From positions 1-58,684 of the forward strand of contig CACYHU010000003.1 in NCBI GenBank assembly GCA_902774215.1: a stretch of 58,684 bases of DNA, in the 5' to 3' direction. This stretch comes from an uncultured Chloroflexota bacterium (lineage in GTDB: Bacteria > Chloroflexota > Anaerolineae > Anaerolineales > Anaerolineaceae). Shown in pieces: positions 27,619-36,367 of the stretch (position 1 is the stretch's first letter; each line of letters starts with the position of its first letter). The notes below the pieces were generated by a model. The model did not search any database. It had not been told where the DNA came from and worked only from the letters and a program-made list of their open reading frames with translations. Both the position numbers and the translations under genes were made by a program.

Positions 27619-29043
27619 ATGGAAGAAAAAGAAAACAAGAAACTCAATGTGCTGGTGTTCGCATCACCTTCTTTGTTCGGGAATATCTCGGAATATTTCC
27701 GCCCGTCTGACAGTTCGGTATTGAATCTTGTCATGCCGGTTGCCACCTTCGATCTGCGGACTGCGGCCAGCTATCTTGAAACAATGAGTATTGATGTCCT
27801 CATCGCCGAGCCGAATGTTAACCGTTTCAATCTTTCGGATTTTCAGTCATTGCGCCAGAAATCCGAGCGGCCGGTTCTCCTCGTCGGGCTTGCGTTTGCA
27901 GGTCCAGATATGGAACTGTTCTCTCACAGCGGACTGGATGCATGTTATATGCTGCCGTTGAACCAGACGGTTATGGAAAAAATGAATTCGGAACTTCCCC
28001 GTAAACTGGATGATATTTCCAGATCCTGGAAAAAAGGGGTGTGGGCATCGGTTTCAACGCAGGAAATCCGCGATATTGTTTCACAATCAGTGGACAGCAG
28101 GTGGCAGAGGTCCGTTATCTCCACGTGGTCCCCAAAGGGCGGTGTCGGGAAATCGACCGTAGCTGTTGAACTTGCCTCTACCCTGGCCTATCTGGGTGGT
28201 TTGAATGTCTGCATCCTGGACACCAATATGAACGGCGGTCATGTCCGTCTCCGTCTGAATATTGAATCGGAGCACAGCATTCTTTCTGTTGCGACCATGA
28301 TCGACAGTGCGAAAAAGAATAACCGGGACTGGGCAGCCGCTCAAAAGGAGATCGGCGAGGAAATGAAAAAGTATCTGATCCCTGTTCCCGGACTGACCAC
28401 GAACGGTCGGTACAACTTTTTCTGTATCCCGGGAATTACAAGCCAGGCCCAGGCCACCAGCCATTATCTGCGGAAAGCGGATGAATGCGCTGATTTTATG
28501 CGTACGCTCATTGATTATCTGAAGCAGCGTTTCGATTTTGTCATTATTGATGTCGGCTCTTCCGTCAATGTGAGCATGCACAGGGAATCATTCAGAAATT
28601 CGGATCACATTCTCGTCGTATGCGATGCCGATGCCGCCTGTATTGCCGATACCAAAAGAACACTGGCACAGGACCTTGCTCCGGAATTTCCCATGGAGAA
28701 ATTTTCCCTTGTCCTCAACCGCTGGCAGGGAAATGTCGGGATCAAACTTGAAGAGGTCGCCGCAAAAATCGGCATTTCCCCGCGAAGAACGATCATCAAC
28801 GACTTCCTTGGCGGGGTTACCAGGGCAGGCAACAGCGGCTGCTCCTATGTGGTGTCAAACTACGACAGAAAAGACAATTCGCCAGTCACGGAAGACTGTA
28901 TGCGTCAGTTTGCCGAACTGGCTGCAACCTTTTTCCCGACGATCAGCAGCGTATGGAGCAAGCATGAGCTGGCTCTGAAGAAAACAAAGGATACTTCAAA
29001 GGGGCGGAAACGCGGACTGTTCGGCCTTTTCGGTAAAGGATAA
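27619..29043 (+). CDS. TadZ/CpaE-like MinD-family ATPase
   Basis: A 474-residue protein. Residues about 1-130 resemble a degenerate receiver domain, as in TadZ/CpaE. The MinD/ParA-like ATPase follows, with SPKGGVGKST (deviant Walker A, about 170-179), an ILDTNMNGG switch and FVIIDVGSS (about 310-318). A short basic tail (KGRKRGLFGLF) ends it and may touch the membrane. TadZ proteins place the Tad machine at a cell site. AAGGA precedes the ATG. It is followed by tadA at 6 bases. Confidence 0.85.
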   Translation: MEEKENKKLNVLVFASPSLFGNISEYFRPSDSSVLNLVMPVATFDLRTAASYLETMSIDVLIAEPNVNRFNLSDFQSLRQKSERPVLLVGLAFAGPDMELFSHSGLDACYMLPLNQTVMEKMNSELPRKLDDISRSWKKGVWASVSTQEIRDIVSQSVDSRWQRSVISTWSPKGGVGKSTVAVELASTLAYLGGLNVCILDTNMNGGHVRLRLNIESEHSILSVATMIDSAKKNNRDWAAAQKEIGEEMKKYLIPVPGLTTNGRYNFFCIPGITSQAQATSHYLRKADECADFMRTLIDYLKQRFDFVIIDVGSSVNVSMHRESFRNSDHILVVCDADAACIADTKRTLAQDLAPEFPMEKFSLVLNRWQGNVGIKLEEVAAKIGISPRRTIINDFLGGVTRAGNSGCSYVVSNYDRKDNSPVTEDCMRQFAELAATFFPTISSVWSKHELALKKTKDTSKGRKRGLFGLFGKG

Positions 29044-29049
29044 TCTGCT

Positions 29050-30543
29050 ATGAACGATTACGATTATTTCGATGATATGGATGAGGGGTACGTCTCCTCA
29101 TCCGGTCTAACTCTTGATAAAAGCAAAGAACAGTCGCCTTTTCTCGAAGGGCTTGCCCGCGTACGGAACGAACTTACGCGTCTTGGCTATGGCGCTCAGG
29201 ATTTCACGAACGCCGGACCCAGAATTGAAATGGACGCGCGCAATGCCGCAGTCAGCGTCTTTTCAACATACAACACATCGGCAGGGAATAAAGGCTGCCT
29301 TACGATCGACATGCCTCGGGATGAGTTTGTCCAGAAAGTTGTGGATGAAATCCTCGGTATGGGGGAACTCACTCCGCTTCTTGAAGATCAATCCATTGAG
29401 GACATCGCTGTAAACGGACCGAATGAAATCATGACTTACAGTTCAGGCGGCTGGAACCATCAGGCCTTGAAGTTTGAGAGCAGCGAGCGTCTGCTGGAAA
29501 TGATTAACCGCGGTATTTCAAAGAGCGGCAAAAAAGCAAATCCGGTCACGCCGATCGTTGACGGTATCCTTCCCGGCGGGGAGCGCGTCAGTATCGTTAC
29601 CTATCCGGTAACGGATGCCTGGCCGACGATTTCCATCCGTGCACACCGTTCAAAAGATATTCAGCTTTCAGATTTCACCCGGAAGTATGAAGCGAAAAAC
29701 AATGATTCGGAACGCTTCGATCTGACAAAATATCTGCCTGATTATACTCAGACAGATACAGGAGGAATGCTCACGGCAAAAGCCGCAACATACCTGCACG
29801 CTGCAGTCCTGACCGGTCTGAACATTGTCCTGGTCGGGCCTACCGGCTGTGGTAAAACCACGATGCTTACCGCTCTTGGGAAATGCATTCCGCCCGGTAA
29901 GCGTATCCTGATTATCGAGGATACGCCGGAGATCGATCTGTATCCTGATGCGGAAACACCGAACAATGTGATTTATCTTCGGACCCGTGCGGCCAGTCTG
30001 GACGGAAATGTCGCAGCTGTTGAACAGGCCGATCTGGTCAAGCTTGCGCTTCGTCAGCGCCCGGATGCTCTGACGCTCGGGGAAGCCCGCGGTAAAGAAG
30101 TGTTTGACCTGCTCAATGCGCTGAACACCGGTCATAAAAACGGGCTTACTTCGCTTCATGCGGAAGGACCGAATGAAGTCTTCGGACGTATCTACATGAT
30201 GCTATCCCAGTCTGAACAGGGACGCCATCTGGACCGGTACCGTGCAGCCAATCTTGCTGCAGGAACGATGAACATCCTTGTTACGCTTCAGATCCACGGA
30301 AGCCGCAGGTCTGTTCATTCCATTGTCGAATACTCAGGCAGGCTGGTCAATGAGGATACCACGCCCGAGCCCGAGCTTGTCCCCGTTTTTCTGAATGCAG
30401 GCGGAAGGAACGGTGATCTCGGTCCGATGCTTCGTGATTCCTGCTTTGCTCAGAAGTTTGAAGATGCCGGTATGCCGGCGTACGCTTATACAACACAGCC
30501 GCTTCCGAACCATGCGGCTGAGAAAGGAACAGCGGATGAATAA
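29050..30543 (+). CDS. TadA/CpaF-type secretion ATPase
   Basis: A 497-residue VirB11-superfamily ATPase that powers Tad pilus assembly at the inner face of the membrane. The N-terminal domain (about 40-240) contains ELTPLLEDQSIEDIAVNGPN. The motor has VGPTGCGKTT (about 258-267), IIEDTPEIDL, the Walker B-like region LRQRPDALTLGEARGKE and the His box TSLHAEGP. AAAGGA precedes the ATG. The gene overlaps tadB by 8 bases. It is the only VirB11-type ATPase in the window and so is the natural motor candidate for the second pilus locus too. Confidence 0.93.
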   Translation: MNDYDYFDDMDEGYVSSSGLTLDKSKEQSPFLEGLARVRNELTRLGYGAQDFTNAGPRIEMDARNAAVSVFSTYNTSAGNKGCLTIDMPRDEFVQKVVDEILGMGELTPLLEDQSIEDIAVNGPNEIMTYSSGGWNHQALKFESSERLLEMINRGISKSGKKANPVTPIVDGILPGGERVSIVTYPVTDAWPTISIRAHRSKDIQLSDFTRKYEAKNNDSERFDLTKYLPDYTQTDTGGMLTAKAATYLHAAVLTGLNIVLVGPTGCGKTTMLTALGKCIPPGKRILIIEDTPEIDLYPDAETPNNVIYLRTRAASLDGNVAAVEQADLVKLALRQRPDALTLGEARGKEVFDLLNALNTGHKNGLTSLHAEGPNEVFGRIYMMLSQSEQGRHLDRYRAANLAAGTMNILVTLQIHGSRRSVHSIVEYSGRLVNEDTTPEPELVPVFLNAGGRNGDLGPMLRDSCFAQKFEDAGMPAYAYTTQPLPNHAAEKGTADE

Positions 30544-31492
30544 CGCTATTATCGATACCAACATTCTTTTTGCCATTGTCGGTGCACTCGGAGCTTTTCT
30601 GATCTGGACCGGACTGACTTACCGGGAAAAGAAGGCGGAACAGACGGATCTGGATCGTGTGTCAGCACTGCTCGAAACGGATAAGCTGGCATACAAGCAG
30701 CAGAACTTTATCAAAACAGTTCGGAAATACGGTCTGGAAACAGCAATCGGTCAGGCGAACCTGAATGTTACCAAAGCTGTGTTTATCCGTGACGGGATGA
30801 TCATTATGGCTGTCCTGATGGCTGCCGGATGGATCGCATCAAACAACATCGTTGTCATGATCACCCTCGGAGGAATTTCATGGTTTGCCTATATCATGTG
30901 GCTGTTTGACCGCCGTGATAAACAGGGGCTTGAATATGAAGAAGCGCTTGCGGATATGGCGGACCGCATGGCTTCTGGTGCGGCTATCCATACCGTTATC
31001 CGCGATACACTGGATCACGCAATCCGCATGGCGCCGTGTATTGTAAAGACAGATTTCGAACTGATCCTGACAAATCTGAACCAGGGCGCGAAATTCGATG
31101 AAGCGGTCCTGGAGGTAAAGAAGAAACGCCATTCCACGTCTCTCAATCTGCTCTTAGATACGCTTGAAACCTGGGAATACAAGGGAAGCGCTGTCCCTCT
31201 TGCGGATGTTCTGCATCCTTTGACGGAAACGATCCGTTCCCGCATGCGTGCCAGACAGAAGGTTGCTGCGGATCTGCAGACGCAGAAAAGCACGCTGTAT
31301 ATCATTACAGCATCGCCTTTTGTATTTATGATCGCTATGCGTCTGTTCTTCCCGGATTCACGCGAAGCATATCAAACGCCGCTCGGTACCTTTTTTCTGA
31401 TTCTTTCTATTGCTACCGCCTGTGTCGGCTATCTTGTCGGGAATAAAGTGCTGAACTCGGCGGGGAAGGTTCTTGAAATCGGCGGAGAATAA
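30536..31492 (+). CDS. TadB-like inner-membrane platform protein
   Basis: A 318-residue protein with a hydrophobic N-terminal segment, a pair in the middle (about 80-120) and a pair at the C-terminus (about 255-310), with a GspF-like cytoplasmic domain between them (YEEALADMADRMASGAAI...). It forms the pilus platform with TadC. The ATG overlaps the tadA stop by 8 bases and follows AAAGGA; this is preferred to an upstream ATG inside tadA. TadC begins 10 bases later. Confidence 0.85.
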   Translation: MNNAIIDTNILFAIVGALGAFLIWTGLTYREKKAEQTDLDRVSALLETDKLAYKQQNFIKTVRKYGLETAIGQANLNVTKAVFIRDGMIIMAVLMAAGWIASNNIVVMITLGGISWFAYIMWLFDRRDKQGLEYEEALADMADRMASGAAIHTVIRDTLDHAIRMAPCIVKTDFELILTNLNQGAKFDEAVLEVKKKRHSTSLNLLLDTLETWEYKGSAVPLADVLHPLTETIRSRMRARQKVAADLQTQKSTLYIITASPFVFMIAMRLFFPDSREAYQTPLGTFFLILSIATACVGYLVGNKVLNSAGKVLEIGGE

Positions 31493-31501
31493 GGAGGCTG
31501 T

Positions 31502-32368
31502 ATGGATTATTTTGTATTTGCGGTTGCTGCGGCTGCCGGTATTGCTTTGATCATGATCGGCATTCTGAGCAGAAAGACGGAAGGGCAGAGAGTACTTCGT
31601 GAAGACGAAAACGGATATCTTCGTCCGGTATCTGCAAATGAATCGACAGTCTTTACTTCCATGCTGGCTGATCTTTCCAATAAGATCCGTCCTGTGGATG
31701 GAAATCTTGAAACGCGTCTCCGGAAATCCGGATGGGTCTATCAGGGACCGATGGAATACCATGCAAAACGGATGACGCTTTCGATTCTCTTCTTTATGAT
31801 TCCTGTTGCCGCCGGTCTGATTCTGAAGGGCAGTTTTCTGACCATTGCTCTGATTGCAACGGGTGCAGCTGTTGTGGGTTTTATTACTCCCGACAGAAAA
31901 ATCGCTCAGGCGACAAATAACCGGAAAAAGACGATTCAGCGTGAAATGGGTTTCGGCCTTGAACAGATTTCACTGATGCTGACATCCGGTGAGCAGCTGG
32001 AAAGGGCCTTATCTTCAGCAAAAAAGACAGGAGAGTTCGGACAGATCTGCGAACATATTGCTGTCGGAAAGGCAACGAACCGTACAATCGGAGACATTAT
32101 CAGAGAAATCAAGGAGGAGCTGCCGGATATTTCCGTGATGAATGAATTTCTTGAGCTGGTCCGGATGGAGAGCAAAGGACAGAATCTGGTTGAGCCTTTC
32201 CGGGTTATGGCACTGCTTCAACGCGACCGGCTTGAAAATGAGATTATTGAAGCAGGTGGTAAGGCTAAGGTTACGGTTACAATGCTGACTTCTGCTTTTG
32301 TAATGATGTCTTCGCTTTTCGTTCTGATCGGACCGATTTTCATCATTATGCAGAATACGGGATTCTAA
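31502..32368 (+). CDS. TadC-like inner-membrane platform protein
   Basis: A 288-residue GspF-type protein: an N-terminal helix, a central pair (about 95-125), the cytoplasmic domain with GFGLEQISLMLTSGEQLERA, and a C-terminal helix pair (about 255-288). AAGGAGG precedes the ATG. It ends the Tad motor operon and is followed by an intrinsic terminator. The prepilin peptidase (TadV/CpaA) that the system needs is not in the window. Confidence 0.88.
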   Translation: MDYFVFAVAAAAGIALIMIGILSRKTEGQRVLREDENGYLRPVSANESTVFTSMLADLSNKIRPVDGNLETRLRKSGWVYQGPMEYHAKRMTLSILFFMIPVAAGLILKGSFLTIALIATGAAVVGFITPDRKIAQATNNRKKTIQREMGFGLEQISLMLTSGEQLERALSSAKKTGEFGQICEHIAVGKATNRTIGDIIREIKEELPDISVMNEFLELVRMESKGQNLVEPFRVMALLQRDRLENEIIEAGGKAKVTVTMLTSAFVMMSSLFVLIGPIFIIMQNTGF

Positions 32369-32382
32369 TATCTTCTTTATTC

Positions 32383-32427
32383 AAAAAAGTCACCTGTCCT
32401 GTCATCAATGACTGCAGGTGACTTTTT
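32383..32427 (+). terminator. Intrinsic terminator of the Tad motor operon
   Basis: Stem AAAAAAGTCACCTG (32383-32396) with CAGGTGACTTTTT (32415-32427). The A/T ends make it usable in both directions; the converging gene ends at 32464. Confidence 0.9.
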
Positions 32428-32463
32428 GCTGTCAGATATCAATCGTCTGACTCTTGGAAATAA

Positions 32464-32898
32464 TTAATCTAAGCCGTAGATACTATTTTTATAACCTGCC
32501 AGAATTTGATCTCTGAAATAATCATATTTCAGGTAGAAGCCGTTTACAGCTATTGGCGGTTCAACATACACAATATCTTTCAGCCTGGAAACAAACCAGG
32601 TATATTCATCTGGTTCATCATACCAGGTAAATTCCTTTGATTCTATTTTCTTCATAGTTGTCATGGATTTGACAAAATCGGTTACACCCGGACCAATATA
32701 ACTGATACGGAATCCAAATCCTTCGTCATCCAGAATAAAATGAACGTATTCCCAGCCTGCGCCTATTTCATCTATATGGAAGGAAAAAGTATGATCGGTT
32801 AATTCAGTCAGCTTTTCTTTGTCGGCCTCTCTGTATGGCTGCCATGCTCTCTGCACTTTTCTGTCCAGCATTTTCTGATGTTTATTCGTTCTGGTCAT
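32464..32898 (-). CDS. Hypothetical protein of 144 residues
   Basis: I do not recognise this protein. It is soluble by composition, with a basic start (MTRTNKHQKMLDRKVQRAW) and an alpha/beta body rich in aromatic residues (GAGWEYVHFILDDEGFGFRI, FTWYDEPDEYTWFV). No signal peptide or membrane helix is seen. AAAGGATAAGG stands before the ATG, so the gene is probably real. It converges with the Tad operon and is divergent from the beta-helix gene; the 257 bases between hold promoters only. Confidence 0.7.
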   Translation of the reverse strand: MTRTNKHQKMLDRKVQRAWQPYREADKEKLTELTDHTFSFHIDEIGAGWEYVHFILDDEGFGFRISYIGPGVTDFVKSMTTMKKIESKEFTWYDEPDEYTWFVSRLKDIVYVEPPIAVNGFYLKYDYFRDQILAGYKNSIYGLD

Positions 32899-33155
32899 AC
32901 CTTATCCTTTCAGTTCTTTATTCATTATAATTGAAGCTCCTGATTTCCAGATCATCGACCGATTGTTCTCTGTTTCTGATTCAGAATATTCACTTTCGTT
33001 AAATGCTGTTCGTTCTCGTCTGTCTGATCGGCATCATATAGAATAACGGATTTTGACATATTCTAAGGTTGATATAAGGTTTGCAGTATAAAATCGATAA
33101 TAAAGGAATGGAAAACGTTCTTTGGAATAAATTATTTGAAAAGGAAATATTTACA

Positions 33156-34679
33156 GTGAAAAAATCATTGAGTATATTATTGGTTTTCAGTCTTTTGCTG
33201 ACTTGCGTTTCTGTGTTTGCACAAGAGAGTAATCCTCCTGAACCTCCTTCTGGTGAGGCTCCGATGGGTACTCCTCCTGATGGATTCGGGGGTGGTCAGG
33301 GCAGTCCCGGCGGCGCTCCTATGGGTACCCCTCCGGACGGTTTTGGCGGCGGTCAGGGCGGTCCGGGAGGTATGCCCGGCGGCAGATCCAGTTTTTCCGG
33401 AGAGTATGATGCTGTTCTGACGATAGACAGCGACACTGTGCTGACTGATAACCTTGCTTCCACCGGAACGGATGAAAATGCTCTGCTGGTAACAGGAGGA
33501 AAAGTCAGCCTGAATGATGTGTCAGTGACACGTATCTCTTCCGATTCTACGGGCGGTGACAACAGCAGTTTTTATGGAGTCGGTGCGGCTCTGCTTGCAA
33601 CCGGAGGAACTCTTACTGTTGACAATGTAAATATCACTACGGATTCAGCAGGTGGAGCAGGTGTCTTCTCTTATGGAGACGGCGTGGTTTATATCTCCAA
33701 CAGCACCATCAATACGGAACAGAACACTTCCGGCGGGATCCATGTTGCAGGCGGAGGAAAGCTTTATGCCGCAAACCTGACAATCAACACAAACGGCGGA
33801 TCTGCCGCAGCGATCCGCAGCGACCGCGGTTCGGGGACGATGATCGTTGACGGCGGCTCCTACACTTCCAACGGATCCGGCTCTCCCGCAGTCTATGTCA
33901 CCGCGGATATTACTATTCATAACGCGGACCTGACCGCAACCGGGTCTGAAGCGCTGTGTCTCGAAGGGCTGAATACGGTCCGACTGTATGACAGTGTCCT
34001 GACTGGAAATATGCCTGACCTGGAACAGAATGACAACACCTGGACTGTGATCCTTTACCAGTCCATGAGCGGCGACAGCCAGGTAGGTCAGGGGACTTTT
34101 ACAATGGATGGCGGAAAGCTCATCAGCAGGAATGGCGGTATTTTCTACACAACCAATACCGAAAGTGTCTTTGTGATCCGCAATGTCGAGATCGAACAGT
34201 CTGAAGATTCTGAATACTTCCTCCGTGTTACCGGAAATGCCAATAAGCGCGGCTGGGGAAAAAGTGGAGCGAACGGCGCTGACTGTGATTTCACTGCCGT
34301 TGCACAGCAGATGAAAGGCGACGTCATCTGGGACAGCATTTCGACATTGGATCTGTATCTCACTGAAGGCAGCGTTTTGACAGGTGCTGTTATCGATGAT
34401 GAAAGCTGTGCCGGCGATAGCGGCAGCGGCTATGCCCGTGTCGTGATCGACGGGTCTTCTCCCTGGATCGTAACAGGAAACAGTTCTGTTATCGATTTGG
34501 AATGTGCCGGTACCATTACGGATGCGGCAGGCAACGCTGTTACGATTGCCGGAACAGACGGCACCGTTTATGTTCAGGGTAACAGTGAATACATGATCAC
34601 GGTCTCATCCTTCACAACAGATGTTAACCTTGACGATGCCGGTGCAATTGATTCTTTCGAAGATCATAATACCCTTTAA
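33156..34679 (+). CDS. Secreted right-handed beta-helix protein
   Basis: A 507-residue exported protein. A signal peptide (KKSLSILLVFSLLL...FAQE) precedes a Pro/Gly linker made of two 19-residue repeats (APMGTPPDGFGGGQG). The rest is a beta-helix of short strands ending in N, S, T and G turns (for example GAGVFSYGDGVVYISNSTI). Highly similar secreted proteins of unknown function are known from gut Firmicutes, so gene transfer is possible. The GTG start at 33156 follows AAGGA and gives a clean signal peptide; an ATG at 33108 would add 16 residues. Confidence 0.7.
   Translation: MKKSLSILLVFSLLLTCVSVFAQESNPPEPPSGEAPMGTPPDGFGGGQGSPGGAPMGTPPDGFGGGQGGPGGMPGGRSSFSGEYDAVLTIDSDTVLTDNLASTGTDENALLVTGGKVSLNDVSVTRISSDSTGGDNSSFYGVGAALLATGGTLTVDNVNITTDSAGGAGVFSYGDGVVYISNSTINTEQNTSGGIHVAGGGKLYAANLTINTNGGSAAAIRSDRGSGTMIVDGGSYTSNGSGSPAVYVTADITIHNADLTATGSEALCLEGLNTVRLYDSVLTGNMPDLEQNDNTWTVILYQSMSGDSQVGQGTFTMDGGKLISRNGGIFYTTNTESVFVIRNVEIEQSEDSEYFLRVTGNANKRGWGKSGANGADCDFTAVAQQMKGDVIWDSISTLDLYLTEGSVLTGAVIDDESCAGDSGSGYARVVIDGSSPWIVTGNSSVIDLECAGTITDAAGNAVTIAGTDGTVYVQGNSEYMITVSSFTTDVNLDDAGAIDSFEDHNTL
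33252..33365 (+). repeat. 57-bp tandem duplication in the beta-helix gene
   Basis: Two adjacent 57-bp units (33252-33308 and 33309-33365) encode GEAPMGTPPDGFGGGQGSP and GGAPMGTPPDGFGGGQGGP. Most base differences between the units are synonymous, so selection has kept the peptide. Confidence 0.9.
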
Positions 34680-34712
34680 TTCTTTCAACACCACAATCCC
34701 CCTCCCCTATAT

Positions 34713-34748
34713 GTCACCCGCCTTGTTTTTCAAGGCGGTGTGACTTTT
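34713..34748 (+). terminator. Intrinsic terminator after the beta-helix gene
   Basis: Stem GTCACCCGCCTTG (34713-34725) with AAGGCGGTGTGAC (34732-34744), one mismatch, followed by TTTT. Confidence 0.75.
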
Positions 34749-34854
34749 AAAATCCGGACATGATCGTCGTGTGCGGGCTTGATTGCTTTTAAATTTACAG
34801 TGGTAAAATGGGAACAAAAGCTTAGCTCTGAAATGAACAAATATGGAGGAAAAA

Positions 34855-35028
34855 ATGGAAGGATATTGTGTAAAATGTAAGGCGAAGCGTGAGATCCAGA
34901 ATCCCGTCGCTGATTTCAACAAGCGCGGCAGCGCTGTCGTTTACGGAACCTGCCCTGAATGCGGCACCAAGATCTACCGCATCGGCCGCACTGAACTTCA
35001 CGAGGGAATGGAAGCCCCCAAGAAATAA
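34855..35028 (+). CDS. DUF5679 zinc-ribbon protein
   Basis: A 57-residue protein with two CxxC pairs (CVKCKAK and CPECGTK), a rubredoxin-like zinc ribbon. It matches the short DUF5679 family, common in Chloroflexota and Actinobacteria and often of unknown role. The start is taken at the second ATG, because the first (34843) is part of the ribosome site: GGAGG lies 7 bases before 34855. It is a single-gene unit with its own terminator. Confidence 0.85.
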   Translation: MEGYCVKCKAKREIQNPVADFNKRGSAVVYGTCPECGTKIYRIGRTELHEGMEAPKK

Positions 35029-35061
35029 CAGGCAGATCAAAGCTTATTTACTAAACCAAAA

Positions 35062-35089
35062 ACAGGAACGCTGCGGTTCCTGTTTTTTT
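35062..35089 (+). terminator. Intrinsic terminator
   Basis: Stem ACAGGAAC (35062-35069) with GTTCCTGT (35076-35083), followed by a T-run to 35089. It ends the zinc-ribbon gene. Confidence 0.9.
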
Positions 35090-35115
35090 AAATTATGATT
35101 TGCATGTAATTCTAA

Positions 35116-36252
35116 TCAGGCTTCGTCGTATTCTCCGTATTCACAGCCTACGTGAGTCGCACTGACTTCATCAACAAGGACAAGGTCTTCCCCTTTTTTG
35201 TCAAATAAGCGAATCGTTCCCCAGCCATTTCCGCCATTCCACAGACGGTTATGTCTTTTTGTTCCATCAGGAGCTTCATAATTGACCCACAGCATATCTT
35301 TTTTCAGACAATGGGTCTCCGTCTCCATGACCGCATGGATGTTTTCCTGCCTTACATGCCAGATCACCTCAGTTTCTTTTTCCTCAAATGAGAATTCCGT
35401 TTTCACCTGCAGCCATACGTGAGAGAAATTGAAGTCGTATTCCTTTCCTTCATAATAAAAAGCTCCCAGAAGACGCCGATCCAGCGGGACGAAATAAATT
35501 TTCGGACGTCCGCCGCCGATATCAAATGCACTGTTGAGCAGTTTCTTCCCTGTCAGCATACTGGTCAGGCAGTTAGAGGAAAGCCAGACCCAGGGGCTTG
35601 TGAAATCCCGTCCCCAGTTCTTGTCCGCATATCCATAGCTTTTCTCCGGTGTGACAGTATATTTCCGCCCGTTGAACACAACTGTCCCGCTGTAAGTGCT
35701 TTTCATTCCCTCAGCATGCCAGTACATGGCAAAAGCTTCCGCATCCCGCAGCGGTTTGCTTGCGCCGTAGCCGACATTGAAAGCAATCTGCTTGTCAATT
35801 GTCAGATCCCAGCACATTTCTCCTGAATCGCACATCCATTCCGGATGAGATTCTGCATCTTCTTTTGTAATGGAAACACTCCCTTTTAGAGCGGTTTCAC
35901 ATGCCAGGCAGTCTGCGGCACTGATACTGTAAGGCGCTTCTCCATGCAGTTCGACATCCTTCCAGGCAAAAAATCTGTGAAGCTGGCAGTGATCCTCTCC
36001 CCAGGTTCCGGCTTTGATCATCAGGTAGGATGGATGGGTTTTTGTATCCCGGTTCGCTGGAAGCTGTCCGAAAACAGGGGTGTCCTTCGCCAATATCGGG
36101 TTACAAACAAAAAACTCAATGAAAAACGGTTTATCCTCTCCGGTGATTGCGTCCTGTGCAGTAAAAGAGTGCCACCACCAGTCATAACCGTGATAAGCAA
36201 GCGGCCCATGCAGCATAAACGCGTTTCGGGTCAAATCATGATGATTGAACAT
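35116..36252 (-). CDS. Tocopherol-cyclase-like protein
   Basis: A 378-residue protein resembling the tocopherol cyclase family, whose plant and cyanobacterial members close the chromanol ring of vitamin E. Family-like features are HGPLAYHGYDWWW near the start, YGYADKNWGRDFTSPWVWL in the middle and WHVRQENIHAVM towards the end. Bacterial homologs in non-photosynthetic cells have unknown substrates; a lipid or hydrocarbon-binding beta-barrel role is likely. The ATG at 36252 follows AAGGGAG; a TTG at 36327 would add 25 residues but has no ribosome site. It is divergent from the phosphoesterase gene. Confidence 0.7.
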   Translation of the reverse strand: MFNHHDLTRNAFMLHGPLAYHGYDWWWHSFTAQDAITGEDKPFFIEFFVCNPILAKDTPVFGQLPANRDTKTHPSYLMIKAGTWGEDHCQLHRFFAWKDVELHGEAPYSISAADCLACETALKGSVSITKEDAESHPEWMCDSGEMCWDLTIDKQIAFNVGYGASKPLRDAEAFAMYWHAEGMKSTYSGTVVFNGRKYTVTPEKSYGYADKNWGRDFTSPWVWLSSNCLTSMLTGKKLLNSAFDIGGGRPKIYFVPLDRRLLGAFYYEGKEYDFNFSHVWLQVKTEFSFEEKETEVIWHVRQENIHAVMETETHCLKKDMLWVNYEAPDGTKRHNRLWNGGNGWGTIRLFDKKGEDLVLVDEVSATHVGCEYGEYDEA

Positions 36253-36341
36253 CTCGTTCTCCCTTATCCTATATGTTGGTGTTTGGAATATTTCACCAAA
36301 CGGCTCAATTATATATTCCTTTTCCAATCAGGGAATGCCTT

Positions 36342-36358
36342 TCGGTATAATATACCGA
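36342..36358 (+). promoter_or_regulatory. Palindrome over the -10 region of the phosphoesterase gene
   Basis: TCGGTAT and ATACCGA flank a 3-base centre, and the sequence contains TATAAT. It ends 9 bases before the start codon at 36368, so a bound protein would block both transcription and ribosome access. Confidence 0.55.
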
Positions 36359-36367
36359 GGAGTGAAG

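Noticed and set aside
29668..30159. An antisense frame of 163 codons within tadA
   Set aside because: It covers the ATPase motifs of tadA on the other strand and has no start signal.
32899..33155. A gene or small RNA between the hypothetical gene and the beta-helix gene
   Set aside because: No frame with a ribosome site and no terminator-like hairpin was found; the region is best seen as two divergent promoters.
33108..33155. An ATG start 16 codons upstream for the beta-helix protein
   Set aside because: It would put a charged stretch before the signal peptide, and its AGGA is too close to the ATG; the GTG at 33156 fits better, though the upstream start is not excluded.
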